64,000 nucleotides of DNA from contig NC_089430.1 in assembly GCF_026210795.1 (NCBI RefSeq), positions 1,674,001-1,738,000 of the forward strand, read 5' to 3'. Below the pieces are notes generated by a model that saw nothing but the letters and a program-made list of their open reading frames with translations, searched no databases and was not told the DNA's origin. The stretch is from Rhizophagus irregularis. Lineage: Eukaryota > Glomeromycota > Glomeromycetes > Glomerales > Glomeraceae. Shown piece after piece: positions 30,173 through 41,345 of the stretch. A program made the translations under genes and the position numbers. The number at the start of each line of letters is the position of its first letter. Position 1 is the stretch's first letter.

Positions 30173-31378
30173 ATGAAAAATTATCAAAGAATTAAAAAGC
30201 AAAATGTTCATGATTTTATCATGTTCAAGAATGGGATTAACCACAATACTATTAAAAAGAAAACTAGTGGGATATCAAACCTTTTGAATTTTATCATTTG
30301 GAATATTATGTTCTTTTCACTATTTCCACTTGCTTCAGCATCAATTGCATCATTTGTTGACATAGATTATGTATCACATACAGATTTGTATGATGCAATT
30401 CTCAACACATTTTTTCCAATTTTTTTTGTGATTTTTCTCAATGCTTCAGGTAAAGATGGGTCCATCAAAAATATAGTATTACCATTACTAGATGATGTAT
30501 TGTATAATATGATCACTTGGGTGATTCCATTTGTAGTTTCTTTTGCCTATGATGACTTGATGAGCATAAAGATATTTTCAATCATAAACATGTGTTTACA
30601 TTTAATTTGCGCATTTCTCGTAATAATTAAAGGAAAAAGAATTGGTTATTTTGCTGGTGATCACTATGATTATAATTATGAGGAAACTTTCTTTGGTTCA
30701 ATTTTTTTTTTCTTGACACTTTTTCCAGTTCTAGTTATTCCAATATTCTGGATAATTACCATCACACATAAACATATTTTTAATTCAATTTCTATAATAT
30801 TTCTTATATTATTCGGAATATGCTTAGTTTCTTTTGTGTTATTTATAATTGTTATTATAATTGAAGATATGGGTGGCATGACGCAAATGGTGGCATGGAG
30901 AATATATTATGTATTATCTATTATATGTTTTTATTTTCCAAATATTCTTCAAACATTATTGATTACATTATTTTGGCCAATCAATTTTTACTTTGTTAAA
31001 GCATGCGTGTTTATACTGATTCTATCATTAACAAGAAATGTGTCCTATTTTGTTGATAAGATTCCTGGTAACTTTCTGGCTACTTCAACAACAATGACTC
31101 AATTTTTTATTAAGGCTTTTACAACAAAAAACATAAAAGAAAATATTAAGGGAGCACAAATATCAATAGAAGAAATGCAGGAAAAAATTTTAAAAATTGA
31201 TGGGATGCAAACGAAAATTGACAAAATTGATGAGATACAGGCAACAATGCAGACAACAACACATACAATTGATGATATGCAAAAAACAATGCAGACGAAA
31301 ATGGATGAAATACAGAAGATAATGGATGAAATAAAAACATCAGTGGAGGAGACAAAAAAAAATTCAACCAAAGGATGA
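30173..31378 (+). CDS. Multi-pass membrane protein with C-terminal coiled coil, unknown function
   Basis: 401 aa, intact and intronless. About eight hydrophobic spans are visible, roughly at residues 37-60, 78-95, 112-130, 138-155, 174-198, 207-232, 244-262 and 264-292. The C-terminal 80 residues are polar and form a heptad-like coiled coil built from repeats such as IDEMQ/MQTKMDEIQ (I-D-x-M-Q-x-x-M). The topology, a membrane body with a long C-terminal coiled coil, resembles orphan proteins common in Rhizophagus, but I recognise no transporter or receptor signature. The coiled coil suggests oligomerisation. The start is supported by the TATA box and the lack of an upstream in-frame ATG. Location would be a cellular membrane; which one cannot be told. 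Confidence 0.7.
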   Translation: MKNYQRIKKQNVHDFIMFKNGINHNTIKKKTSGISNLLNFIIWNIMFFSLFPLASASIASFVDIDYVSHTDLYDAILNTFFPIFFVIFLNASGKDGSIKNIVLPLLDDVLYNMITWVIPFVVSFAYDDLMSIKIFSIINMCLHLICAFLVIIKGKRIGYFAGDHYDYNYEETFFGSIFFFLTLFPVLVIPIFWIITITHKHIFNSISIIFLILFGICLVSFVLFIIVIIIEDMGGMTQMVAWRIYYVLSIICFYFPNILQTLLITLFWPINFYFVKACVFILILSLTRNVSYFVDKIPGNFLATSTTMTQFFIKAFTTKNIKENIKGAQISIEEMQEKILKIDGMQTKIDKIDEIQATMQTTTHTIDDMQKTMQTKMDEIQKIMDEIKTSVEETKKNSTKG

Positions 31379-32574
31379 TAATACAGAAGCTTACCCTTAT
31401 TAAAATTTTTATTTTATTTTATTTTTTTTTTTAGTTAAATTAGTTTAAAATTTAAAACAATATTTTTCACATTTAGTATCCATTAATATGTTGATTGCAA
31501 TGTACCTTAGAATATTATATTGATTTTCTGATTTTCATATATTATCTAAATAAATAAATTAAATATTTTAAATGAATAATGCATTATAATTTTTTTTTTA
31601 AAAAAATGATTATAATTAAAAATTTATTTATTCCAGGGAAAAAACGCGCAATAATTTTATGTTCTAATTACTCAATTCTATCAATTTTCATTTCTATTCT
31701 ATACTAAAGTTAATAATAAATAAAAGATCGAAAAATATATCTGCTAGAATTTCATATAATTCTTTCCATATATTTCACAAAGTATTTTTTCATTATCGGA
31801 TATAAATTTATTGATTGATTATAATAGTATGATATTAAAAATAAATTAATTTAATAAATAAAAGCATAAAAATAATAGTTTATTTGAAAGATGGATAACC
31901 ACTAATTTTAAAGAAATTCTAAAGTAGTATTTTTATCATTCAAAGCAACTATTTAAATTTTTAATATCATATATACGAAAAATAAACATGTTAAAAATAT
32001 GGAAAAGATTTTATTCATTGAACTTGGAGAAAAGAATACCAAAAAGCTTGTACAATAATGTGTTTAATATGGTCTTTAATTAATATTTTTAATTTTCTCA
32101 TTTATTATTAATATATTCAAAACTAACGAAAATATTAAGTCATGGTAAAATTAACAGGTTTTCTAATAAAAGCCTTCAATAATTCTTTAGCAAAAATTGT
32201 CCAAGTTAGAAATAATATCAGTATAACTGGGCTGAATTCAGATCAAAGAATATCTTTAAATTTTAATTATATGCAAAGTCATATGCAATGTCCGTGTGTT
32301 TTTTACATAAATTATTAAATAAAAAAATAAATTAAATTAAAATAACGAGTCTTTCACGTTTCATTGCTTTCTTGGTTTTTCTTTTGACGTTTTCGCTTCC
32401 TTTCATGTTAGCAATGAATTATGTGCAAGTGTTATACAGTATATGAAATATTATTAATAAATACGAATTTTATTTATCACACAAAACAAATGTTGCAGTA
32501 CTGTGAAATTCACAAATTCATTACAAAAACAATTTTATATAAGTAGTTTATTGTTACATTGTTACAAAAAAAAT
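31379..32574. other. A+T-rich intergenic DNA
   Basis: No gene seen; AT homopolymer runs and AATAAA words that may serve the gene ending at 31378. Confidence 0.5.
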
Positions 32575-33480
32575 CTTTTTTTTTATCTTAAAAAATTCCA
32601 TTGTAGCATTAAAAAAAATTACATCCTCTAGAAAAAAAAATATCTCACTAAAAAAAAAAATTCCCAGAAAAATTAATTATAACGATCTATCGTTACAAAA
32701 ATAAATGAATAAGTAATTATGTTAGTCTATTATTGAGCTTGATACGGCCTAAAAAATAATAATATTATTATTAATAAGAATCGGGAAGAAAGACAATTGC
32801 CGTGGCGCCGCAGCATCGATCCAAAACTTAAATGGTGAATGTATTCGGGAAAGAAAAAAAAAAGCCAAACCGAAAAAGGAAAAAGGGGGGAAAATTTCGG
32901 ATTGAAGAAAAAGTTAACCGGAAAAAACAGAAAAAAAAAATAAAAATAAAAATAATTCGAAAAAATAAAAACTAAAAAAAAAATTTGGGGAGGGAAAAAG
33001 AGAAAAATCGGGTTGAAAAAAAAATCGAAAGAAAAAGAAAAAAAAACGAAAAAAAATTTAAATCTGGGAGAAAGGAAATCGGTTTTAAAAAAAATAAGTA
33101 CTGAAAATTCTGAAAAAAAAAGAAATAATTCGTCCAAAAAGACCGAAAAAAAAATTCAAAAAAAAAATAATAATATGGTCTAAAAAAAAGACTGAAAAAA
33201 ATTAAAAAAAAAATAATAATAATTTTTCGGTTTTGGAAAAAAAAACAAAATCTAAACGGAAAAAAAGAAAAAAAAAACAAAAAAAAAGGAAAAAGGAAAA
33301 AAAACGAAAAATTTTAAAAAAAGAAAAGAAAGGAAAAGAAAAAGGTGTTTCGAAAGAGAAAAAAGGAAATTTTTTTTAAAAAAAGAACCATTTGTAAAAA
33401 TTAAAATTAAAAAAAGATGGGTTAAAAAAATGAAAATAAAAAAAAAAGATTAAAATTTCATTAACCAGAATTGGATTAGA
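32575..33480 (-). repeat. T-rich dispersed element, minus orientation
   Basis: On the minus strand this is a long T-rich block. It ends with a conserved core CACCATTTAAGTTTTGGATC, then ACGGCAATTGTCTTTCTTCC, a TTATTATTA run, TTTTTTAGGCC and GTAACGATAGATCGTTATAA. The same order is found at 54830-55650 on the plus strand and in part at 48240-48570. It has no ORF of note. Confidence 0.75.
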
Positions 33481-34199
33481 TGTACAACATGACTTTCCGA
33501 TAAAGCAGGTCTTAACTATAAAGAATATGGATCAGCAATTCATACAGGCTAATCTAAACGTTAGTCACGCCACCTCTCACTTTTATTAACAGGAGCAATA
33601 ATTTAAATCATAGTATTTGGAATTTTAACAATAATATCTCTAATAATTAAATATTGTAAAGCTTCTACTTGATGAGTTATTTTCATATGTTTTGAGTACT
33701 GTACTTTCGATATTATTATGTTAAATAAAAAATTATTTGATTAATGTTAATATCTTTAATAAATTAATAAATTGTTTATTGTCTACTAAATAATCTGATT
33801 TTGTTTTTAATAAAATCAAATACTTTTTAAACTGGCGCGTTTAACTATTTATAAATGGTTAAAACTTTTGAAACAGGATGGGCGTTCTTATCATTTCTTT
33901 TTTAATCTCGTCATTATTTAAACTCTTGTAAAATAAAGAATGTGTTTCCTTTTAAAAATTCTTGTCTCTTAATCACTAATTAAACAAAAATAGGGTTTCT
34001 CTCAAAATTCTTTCTATGAGTATTCAGGTTAAGATTAGTAGCTACTAAATTTTTTTTTTTCAATTAACGCACATAAAAACAAAAAAAAATTGTTTCGAAA
34101 TCTTTTTATTGATAGAATATAAATTTAATACTGATTATGATGATAAGTATTACTGATAAAGATTATAAAAAAATATACAACCTATAGACGATAATGCAG
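33481..34199. other. Intergenic DNA, nothing recognised
   Basis: A slightly less A+T-rich patch at 33470-33600 (with ACTTTCCGATAAAGCAGGTC) might be a coding scrap, but no frame holds up. Confidence 0.4.
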
Positions 34200-34932
34200 C
34201 TCAATCAAATTATCACTAATACTCAAATTGAAGAATTTTATAAATTTGGAGCAAAGATTCATTGAACTATGAAGAAAGTGAAATGTCTGAAGCTCAGAAG
34301 TAGTTTGATAAAAAATCAGCATAACAAGATATTGAAGCATTTAAAAAAGACTCAAAACTGCTCAAATCAGCAAAACATGTTTTAATTAGGATGTTCGCCA
34401 ACCATTAAAAACATCCCATTGCCATTACTGTTGAATCCACCAGGAGTTGATTCTATCTTTAACAACATTGACTAAATCTCATGTAACATCCGCTTCTAGA
34501 ATGTCGCAGCTTTAATTTAAATAACCCAAAGAATCCATTAGGTGTGAATTTAGTATGCCCTGCTACTAAACATACTTTGTCCTTTTTCTTCTGTTTTGCT
34601 TGTTCGATTAATTGTGTTAATGCCGACTGTTTCATAAATTAATAAAAAGCAAAACCGTTTTATATTGAGTTATGTAGAAATTAAAACAGCAGTAAAAGAA
34701 GGATTTCAACCAATAAATTTGACTAAAAAGGACACGGAGTAACTTATTCATCATTCCCAAAGAAATAATAATACCTAAAGGAATAACACCAGAACGAAAA
34801 TGGTACCTTTATGAAAAGGTACGACAACATATTCAAGATCCATCTGAACAGGATTCGTATTGTCCTTTGCCTTTCATTACAAAGCCAAAATACAACAAAA
34901 AAGGAAAATTTTATATTAAACATTTCTATTGA
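34200..34932 (+). pseudogene. Coding relic of unknown family
   Basis: Pieces of protein-like sequence lie in several plus-strand frames: NYEESEMSEAQK and EAFKKDSKLLKSAKHVL (34265-34390). The longest clean piece is LFIIPKEIIIPKGITPERKW (34743 on), continuing YLYEKVRQHIQDPSEQ and FITKPKYNKKGKFYIKHFY to TGA 34930-34932. Stops and shifts separate them. I do not recognise the family. Confidence 0.4.
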
Positions 34933-34989
34933 ATATTAAATATTATTATAATAAAGAATGTAATAAAAAAAATAAAAATTAAACTAAAA

Positions 34990-35344
34990 TTACATTTCCA
35001 TAACTTTCCTTGAACAAGATTTGCTAAAGTGCCTAAGAAGCCCGTTCTCGTTAATTATATTCTTTAATAATTCCAAAAATTCAACTTCGTCAATCTGAAC
35101 TTTATGATCTTTAAAAAAAACTATTCCGGAAGCAATGTTATTTTCCTACTAAAAAGAAAAAAAAAGAATGTTAAAATTACATTCTTTAAATATTTTCAAT
35201 TCACAAAATTATGAGACGAACTTTACCTTCAAAAACCATTTTGTCTGTCTTTTTGATGAACCGATCGAAAGGTTTTAACAAAATGGAATTGTTTAAAGAA
35301 ATATAATTCTAAAAGAAGACGTTAATATACGGTGAATGTGACAT
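34990..35344 (-). pseudogene. Small spliced gene remnant, unknown
   Basis: Minus strand ATG 35344 (MSHSPYINVFF, then an in-frame TAG), then NYISLNNSILLKPFDRFIKK and TDKMVFEGK to an intron. The 3' part resumes after a TTTTTAGTAG acceptor as ENNIASGIVFFKDHKVQIDE, VEFLELLKNIINENGLLRHF and SKSCSRKVMEM, stop at 34992-34990. The pieces read like one host protein. The donor is not canonical in the phase needed (GTTCGT), and one stop is present. No family recognised. Confidence 0.4.
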
Positions 35345-36867
35345 AGCGTAACATTGATATTCAACTGATGCTGTTATGTAAATTTGGTTAAAATATTTTG
35401 ATATTGCTTACAGATGACGCATACACATGACCTTATGACATATAATCATATATACAAATCGTACTTTGTGTTTTGTGTTTCATGAAATATCCGGGTAATG
35501 TGACCCTTATTTTCGGTCATGTACAACTAATCATTTTTATTTCTACTTGTTAGAACATAGTAAAGTCAAAAATATAATATGTCTTGTTGTTATGCAACTC
35601 AACGATGATAACATGAAAAGGTAGCAAGAGAAAACATGTTGGTGTCGTGAGTTTCAAGTGGGTCAAATAGTGAATTAATATGACAGCATCTAGTTTCGCA
35701 GATTTCATTAGGGACCGAAGGATGATATTTTCATTGTATCGTACTTTAGGAACAAATAGGTCCACTAAAAACTGTTGAATGAGTATCCCATAGTAGATGC
35801 TAGAAAAACAGCTGTATCACAAGAGTGTAAAAGGAAATGACACAAAAAAAGCCCAAATTCACTGTATACGTTAGTACGTATCACATGACAAAAAACTACC
35901 AATGCAAGAGATTTTACGTACGACACTGGTGTAACATAATTCGTCAGCTTTTTAATTTCCCGAGAATATTGAAATTTCTTTTTACATAATTCCTTGGTGG
36001 ATGCATGAGAATGCATAAATACTGTAGGTTGGCAAATCAAAATAGGGGGCAGTAACAATTCCTTCCGAACTGCAAGGCATTGCTTCTTTTCAAAATTACC
36101 AGAACAGTATTAACGAAAATTCTGATGAAGAAATAACTTTTAGTTATCACATGAAAATAGAAACCAATTTCCTGGGGTTGGGTCTCCAATCATTTTGATT
36201 AGATAAATTTTTACGCTATTCTGTATTTCTTTTCTTACGTTTATAAGTTTCTTTCTCCCTGCTTTTACGTTTTCGATCCACTAATATAAACTATTTATTA
36301 AAATTAAATTCGATCGATCATTTAAACTTTAAACTATAAAAATGGTTACACATCCTGATTGGGTAGACAGACATACATTTTCGGTAATGCTTCGGACAAT
36401 AATTCTATTGTTCATTTCGCAATGATGATTGTATAAATTAAGAAAATTTTTTATTTAATTTTCTATAAATAGTGTCGATTTGTACTAGTAATTAATAGAG
36501 AAAAGGAAAGGGGTATTAATATTTTGCGATTGTTACAATAGCAAGCGATCGGATAAAAAAAATGTATACATTTCAAAGAACGAATTCATATGTATATGAC
36601 AAATTTTTATGCACAAACAATGTAAAAAAAAAAATCCTAAAGAACCATAATTGGAAGACTTCAATCGAAATAAATAAGCATGCATGATGCATTCATGCAC
36701 GTATTCTATTTTTAATTATAGAATGAACTTTAAATGAGCAATTTATTTTTTCCTGAAATATATATATTATATTTTTTAATTAATTATTTTTTCCTAAATT
36801 AAGTAAGACTTATATTTAATAAATTTTATCTTGATAAGATGATGGTAAATTAATGATTCTTGACAAA
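35345..36867. other. Gene-poor stretch with doubtful ORFs
   Basis: Minus-strand ORFs at 35550-35765 (71 aa) and 35765-36058 (97 aa) adjoin and the area is somewhat richer in G+C. They have no recognisable motif, so they are not called as genes. Nothing else structured. Confidence 0.35.
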
Positions 36868-36875
36868 TATAAAAG
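36868..36875 (+). promoter_or_regulatory. TATA box of the secreted-protein gene
   Basis: TATAAAAG lies 113 nt before the ATG at 36981, followed by CACTTCCCTAACC near a likely transcription start. Confidence 0.55.
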
Positions 36876-36980
36876 AAGCGACAATTTGCTTCACTTCCCT
36901 AACCAAAAAAAAATAATTCTATTATAACGATAATTATTAATTATAAATTAATTTTATTCAACAATTTTTCAAAAATCAAA

Positions 36981-37406
36981 ATGATCTCAAGAAAATTGCT
37001 CCTTTTGGCCACGGTCGCCTTGTTTTGTATGATCTTTATTGGATCAACTCAAACAGCTCCATTGAATAAACGAGAAGCCACCGCTATCGCTGACTTTAAT
37101 AATGGGATTTCAGGTGAAAGCACCTTCATAGATGTTGGTTCTTATCGTTTAACTGGATCATTTACTAGAGGTTTCGAAAAAGATACGAATATTCAAAATT
37201 ATGAATTTTTTGTAATAACCAAGGATAGAAAGAAGATTGATTATACTAAAGACTTTATAAAAAGTGTCAAAATTTTTCCAGCTGGTGGTACTTCACCTTT
37301 TCAAAAAGTTTATGAAGGTTTTCACATTTGTGATCTTGTTGGCGGTACCTTTTTTGTTAATCATAAAGGAAAGAAATTTTCTGAAGCTTTAATTAAATAT
37401 GCTTAA
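36981..37406 (+). CDS. Small secreted protein with Kex2-type site
   Basis: 141 aa. Residues 1-25 are a classical signal peptide (basic MISRK, hydrophobic core LLLLATVALFCMIFIG, small residues before the cut). LNKR at 28-31 followed by EA is a dibasic Kex2-like processing site with an Glu-Ala dipeptide, as in yeast secretory pro-peptides. The mature part of about 110 residues (SGESTFIDVGSYRLTGSFTR, YEFFVITKDRKKIDYTKDF) is probably a compact beta-rich domain; it has few cysteines. A decayed duplicate lies at 47363-47713. Small secreted proteins of this kind in mycorrhizal fungi include effector candidates, but no effector motif is seen and a role is only inferred. The start fits the TATA box. 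Confidence 0.75.
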   Translation: MISRKLLLLATVALFCMIFIGSTQTAPLNKREATAIADFNNGISGESTFIDVGSYRLTGSFTRGFEKDTNIQNYEFFVITKDRKKIDYTKDFIKSVKIFPAGGTSPFQKVYEGFHICDLVGGTFFVNHKGKKFSEALIKYA

Positions 37407-40229
37407 AAAAAATATAAAAAATTTACGAATTCTAATAATATTCTTTTTTTTTAAAAAAAAAAATATTATAGTATATATACTGTATGTAGTTTCTTCCTAT
37501 TCCTATAATTTTTTTTAATTATCAAAATAGTAGATAGATATGTTTTCGTAGTATCTTAATAATAAAACGTTCATAATCAGTTAAATACTTTGTGTTCAAT
37601 AAAATTTTTTATTATGCGCTCTCCAATATTTATACAGTGCTTATAATGATTTAATTGTGTGTCAAATAGTTTCTTTTAAAAATTATACCATGATCAGTGA
37701 TAATTAAAAAAATAAATAATTTCGTTCAAGAATTATATATTATACACTAAATATAATTTATAAAAATCTAATTTATATTACATGGTGTAAATCAATTAGT
37801 TATAATAATTTAATATTAAAATCTGAATATAAAGCTTACAAAAAGTTAATAAAAAGTTTGTCGCTAATCAATATGATGCTCTACGGGTTGACGGGTGTTA
37901 TGCCACTTCGTGCACACATCATCATATCATTATTAAGCATCGTACAATAATATATTATCCCTATAAAAAATTTTTCAGAAAAATGATCACGTGTCTGAGT
38001 TTCTTCGGAATAAAAACTAGAAAAATAATTTTATTTATCAGAGTTTTTCCAGAATTTTTTTATAGGGCATGAAATAGAAATATCTTTCTTTGTTGCATTT
38101 TTATAAATTTATATTATCCTAATACAATACTTTTTGAATAGTACAAGAAAAGTTGATAGGTTTATATTTGAGTGATTATTTTGCAATACACAAAACCTTT
38201 CTTTTTTTTGGATAATGTCATGTAATTCTGACCCTGAAGAGATGCGTATAGTTAATAGTAAATGAGTTATTACCTACTATCTATGTATTACTCGGGTCCT
38301 AAAACCTCCTTTTTGTGTGTGTGTGATGTATGACAATTTATTTATTTTATCCGGGTATTTATGCATGATTTCGTTCCCCGGTTTTTTAATTTTTATTATT
38401 TTGGATAATAAATTTATTCGTTAAATTTATTTTTCCATAAAAATATGGCATAATAATAAAAATATGGCGTGATAATCGAATTCATTTCAAAATATGCAAT
38501 ATTTTATAAACAGCAATTTTTAATACGCATTTATATATATATATGAATAAATTAATGATTGCTAAATTTAGAGTTAGGTTGTGATAAATAAAGTAGAATT
38601 TAATGCATGTATAATGTAGACAGTCTGTGCATATATTTAACTTATTTTTGTAAAAATAGTTTTGCACTCGAAGCACAAATCACGTGATTATTTGTATTAC
38701 TAAACAGAATAGTCATTTACTGATAAAAGTATAGTTGACTCTGAAAATAATACTAATTGTGTGGATTTAGATGTCGAAGAATAACATGCCGTACATCATA
38801 TGATATTCAGTTGTCTCAGAACTTTAGTTTGACTGCATTAATTAAAAAAGTTGTATTTTCACACAGTCGTTGACAAAAGATATACTTAATTTTACATTAA
38901 AAATAATAGATAGCATAAAATTTGTTTGATTGATTTTAAAACTATTACAATCTAAAATTCTATTTAAATATCATTCAAATCCTTTTTCTTTGATAAAACC
39001 ATTCTTTTAATTCCAATTTTAGATCTATTTAAAGAAGAATTTCACAATTTCATTTATAAAAAAAAACGAAAAAAAATACATCCAATATATGATAATAATA
39101 GAGCCAAATTTCACAAAATTATGATACTGGATAAAAGCTTTTAATTGTTTTACTTTGAGAAATACTAAAGTTTGTTGAAAAATAATAAATTCTTTATAAT
39201 AAATTTCAAAATTAATTAATTACAGTAAATAAAAGTATTTAAAATATTATTATATGAAACTGCAAAATATCTTATAACTCACGGTTGGTAGTTAGCTTCT
39301 TATTTCACTAAAACTGCACGTACGTCATCAAAGTACAAAATTTTTCATAAAATTTTATTATATATTATTCTACTACATCATCAAATTAATATCAAATTAA
39401 TTTTATTTATTTTATTTTATTTAAAAAATGCTAACATTAAAAAAAGAATTGGAACATGACTTATTTAATTTGAAAAATTCAAAAATATTTTTTAATAAAT
39501 TTCTATATATGTACCTCGGACACATTCCTTCCAAAGAAATTTTTGAAAAAAAAGTTTCCATATATATTCCGGACATTTTCTGTATTAGAAATCACAATTT
39601 TTTTTTTAATAATAATTTCAACATATTTTGATCAAACAAAAATTTCCGTACGTTATCTGGAGATTTAATAAATAGGACAAAAATATATCGTATAACGCAG
39701 GCCATGTATAATTTCTCCCCTCTTTTTATGAAAAAATCTCCAATTTCTTTTAATTTCACTATTTAAACATTTTAATTCTATCCAGCCCTATAAAAAAATT
39801 GGATACGTTTTTTATAAAGTTTTTATACGATTTTTTTCCTTAGAAATAACGTATCATAATAGGATACGGAAAATGCACAATTCCGTATCACTAAAAATAT
39901 GGTTTGGATATGGAATTTGCACGGGATTCATATGGAATTTACATGATTTGATCACTGATTTTATCACAAAATTTATACGATTTGGTCACATAAATCTAAT
40001 TTTACTTTATTAAATTAAATAAAAAATAAAAAATAAACAAAATACAATTACATTATAAAAATTCCCTCCTTATTAAAACCACCTATTGCAACCAAAATTA
40101 TCTATAAGTTCACAACCTAAAAAAATAAAAAAGAAAGAAACATAAGAATGTTTAACTTAATTGGAAACAAAACTCACCCCTCATATAGTATCTGCAAACA
40201 TCCAAGTCACCAAAGGTCAGCATTCCTAT
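37407..40229. other. Intergenic region with short repeats
   Basis: 37407-37740 is the 3' flank that is duplicated downstream of the paralogue (47714-48045). It also has the foldback at 37959-38067 and the dispersed repeat 39058-39330 shared with 17835-17990. A CCCTATAAAAAAATT-ended fragment lies at about 39787-39895. ORFs at 38482 and 39428 look accidental. Confidence 0.5.
37959..38067. mobile_element. 109-bp palindromic MITE, CCCTATAAAAAA ends
   Basis: Left end CCCTATAAAAAATTTTTCAG (from 37959) and right end CCAGAATTTTTTTATAGGG (to 38067) are inverted copies. The termini match those of 9718-9915. No clear target duplication. Confidence 0.7.
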
Positions 40230-40545
40230 AAAAAAAGAAAAAGAACTCCAGAATGTCTGACCTACATAAAAGAAAAGAATTATGAAAAAGAAACCAAAAC
40301 AACAAAATAAATCCAAAACTGACTTACAAAAAAAGAAGACTCTGAAGTAACAAAACTGAAACAACCTACAAAAAAAAAGAATCTGAACCCAACTTACAAA
40401 AAAAAAAGAAAATTTGAACTGACCTAAAAAAAAAAAAATCCTGAACCATCCTACAAAAAGGAAAGAACTTCCAAACTGATCTACAAAAAAGAAAAAAGAA
40501 ACTGAATCTTCTCACAAAAAAAAATCTGCTGGCCTATGAAATAAA
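40230..40545. repeat. A-rich degenerate tandem repeat
   Basis: About nine units of roughly 30-35 bp, each like CTGACCTACAAAAAAAGAAA with variation. On the minus strand each reads as a T-run followed by TGTAGGTCAG, resembling a splice acceptor and start of exon. It lies beside the minus-strand pseudogene 40622-41345. Confidence 0.7.
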
Positions 40546-40621
40546 AAAAGGGATAATATAAATAAAAAAGAAAGGGGAATAAAGAATAAATCAAAAAAAA
40601 AAATTTTTTTAATCTTTACCA

Positions 40622-41345
40622 CACACCAGGATCACTAACTAAAGCTATATTACCTATTATGTTTTTAATTTTAGCAGTAAATGATTCAGTTTATTCGTAA
40701 TTAGTATTTCTAATAGAACCATTAACTAAAAAAAAGAAAAAAAATAAATATAATATTCTTAAAATAATTTTCAAATTAATTATTTACCATATATTATTTC
40801 TTTTAAAGTTGAAATTTCTTCATTCTATCAGTGATTGTAAATCTCTGCATTTACCTATTATGAGAAAGAAGAAATTATTAATAGTGTGCTAAATTTTTAT
40901 TTAATGGTAAAGAAGACATAGCCAATTCCTCCTTTAGAATTAGCAGACTTTATCAATAACAAAGTAGGATGTTATTTGCTTGAGTTGGTTATCAAGTGAA
41001 CAAGAGAAATAAAAAAAAAGAAAAAAAAGAAAAAAAGGGAATAAAAAAATAAAAATAAAAATAAAAAAGAAAAAGCAGGTAATTTCAAGGAATTACCCAC
41101 TTTGCTCACCCTTACCCAACCCAAACAAATAAATCCAGTACCCTCCTAAGTAAAATTTGTGAACTCCCCGACTCAATGAGTTATCCGTTCTAATTTTAGC
41201 TTAGGAAGTTACCCACTTTGCAAATAAAAAATACACACCTCTTTTAAAGTCTCTTGAGCCATTTTACACTCATCTAGAAAACTGGTAATGCACCATTCAG
41301 AGAGCTTTCATCAGTTGTCTAATGTTTCAATACAAAATAGTGCTA
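40622..41345 (-). pseudogene. Three-exon gene remnant, unknown function
   Basis: On the minus strand, exon a ends LSEWCITSFLDECKMAQETLKE at 41239. Exon b (40854-40788) reads VNAEIYNH, two stops, NEEISTLKEIIY. Exon c (from 40735) reads NGSIRNTNYE, stop, TESFTAKIKNIIGNIALVSDP. Canonical GT..AG introns separate them: 41238-40855 (384 nt, introner-like) and 40787-40736 (52 nt). At least three stops are present. Splice sites and phase make former coding status convincing; the family is not recognised. Confidence 0.55.
40855..41238 (-). other. 384-nt intron sharing sequence with 2586-2818
   Basis: Donor GTGTGT and acceptor CATAATAG on the minus strand. The ends and most of the body match the intron at 2586-2818 (TTTGCAAAGTGGGTAACTTC after the donor, AGGAGGAATTGGCTATGTC and TTTCTCATAATAG near the end). 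It also carries an extra insert with an A/T-rich run (41005-41075 region) and GGTAATTTCAAGGAATTACC. The exons on either side differ from those at 2586. Confidence 0.65.

Noticed and set aside
35550-36058. Two adjoining minus-strand ORFs, 71 and 97 aa
   Set aside because: No recognisable motif, no start or promoter evidence; kept only as doubtful in the gap note.
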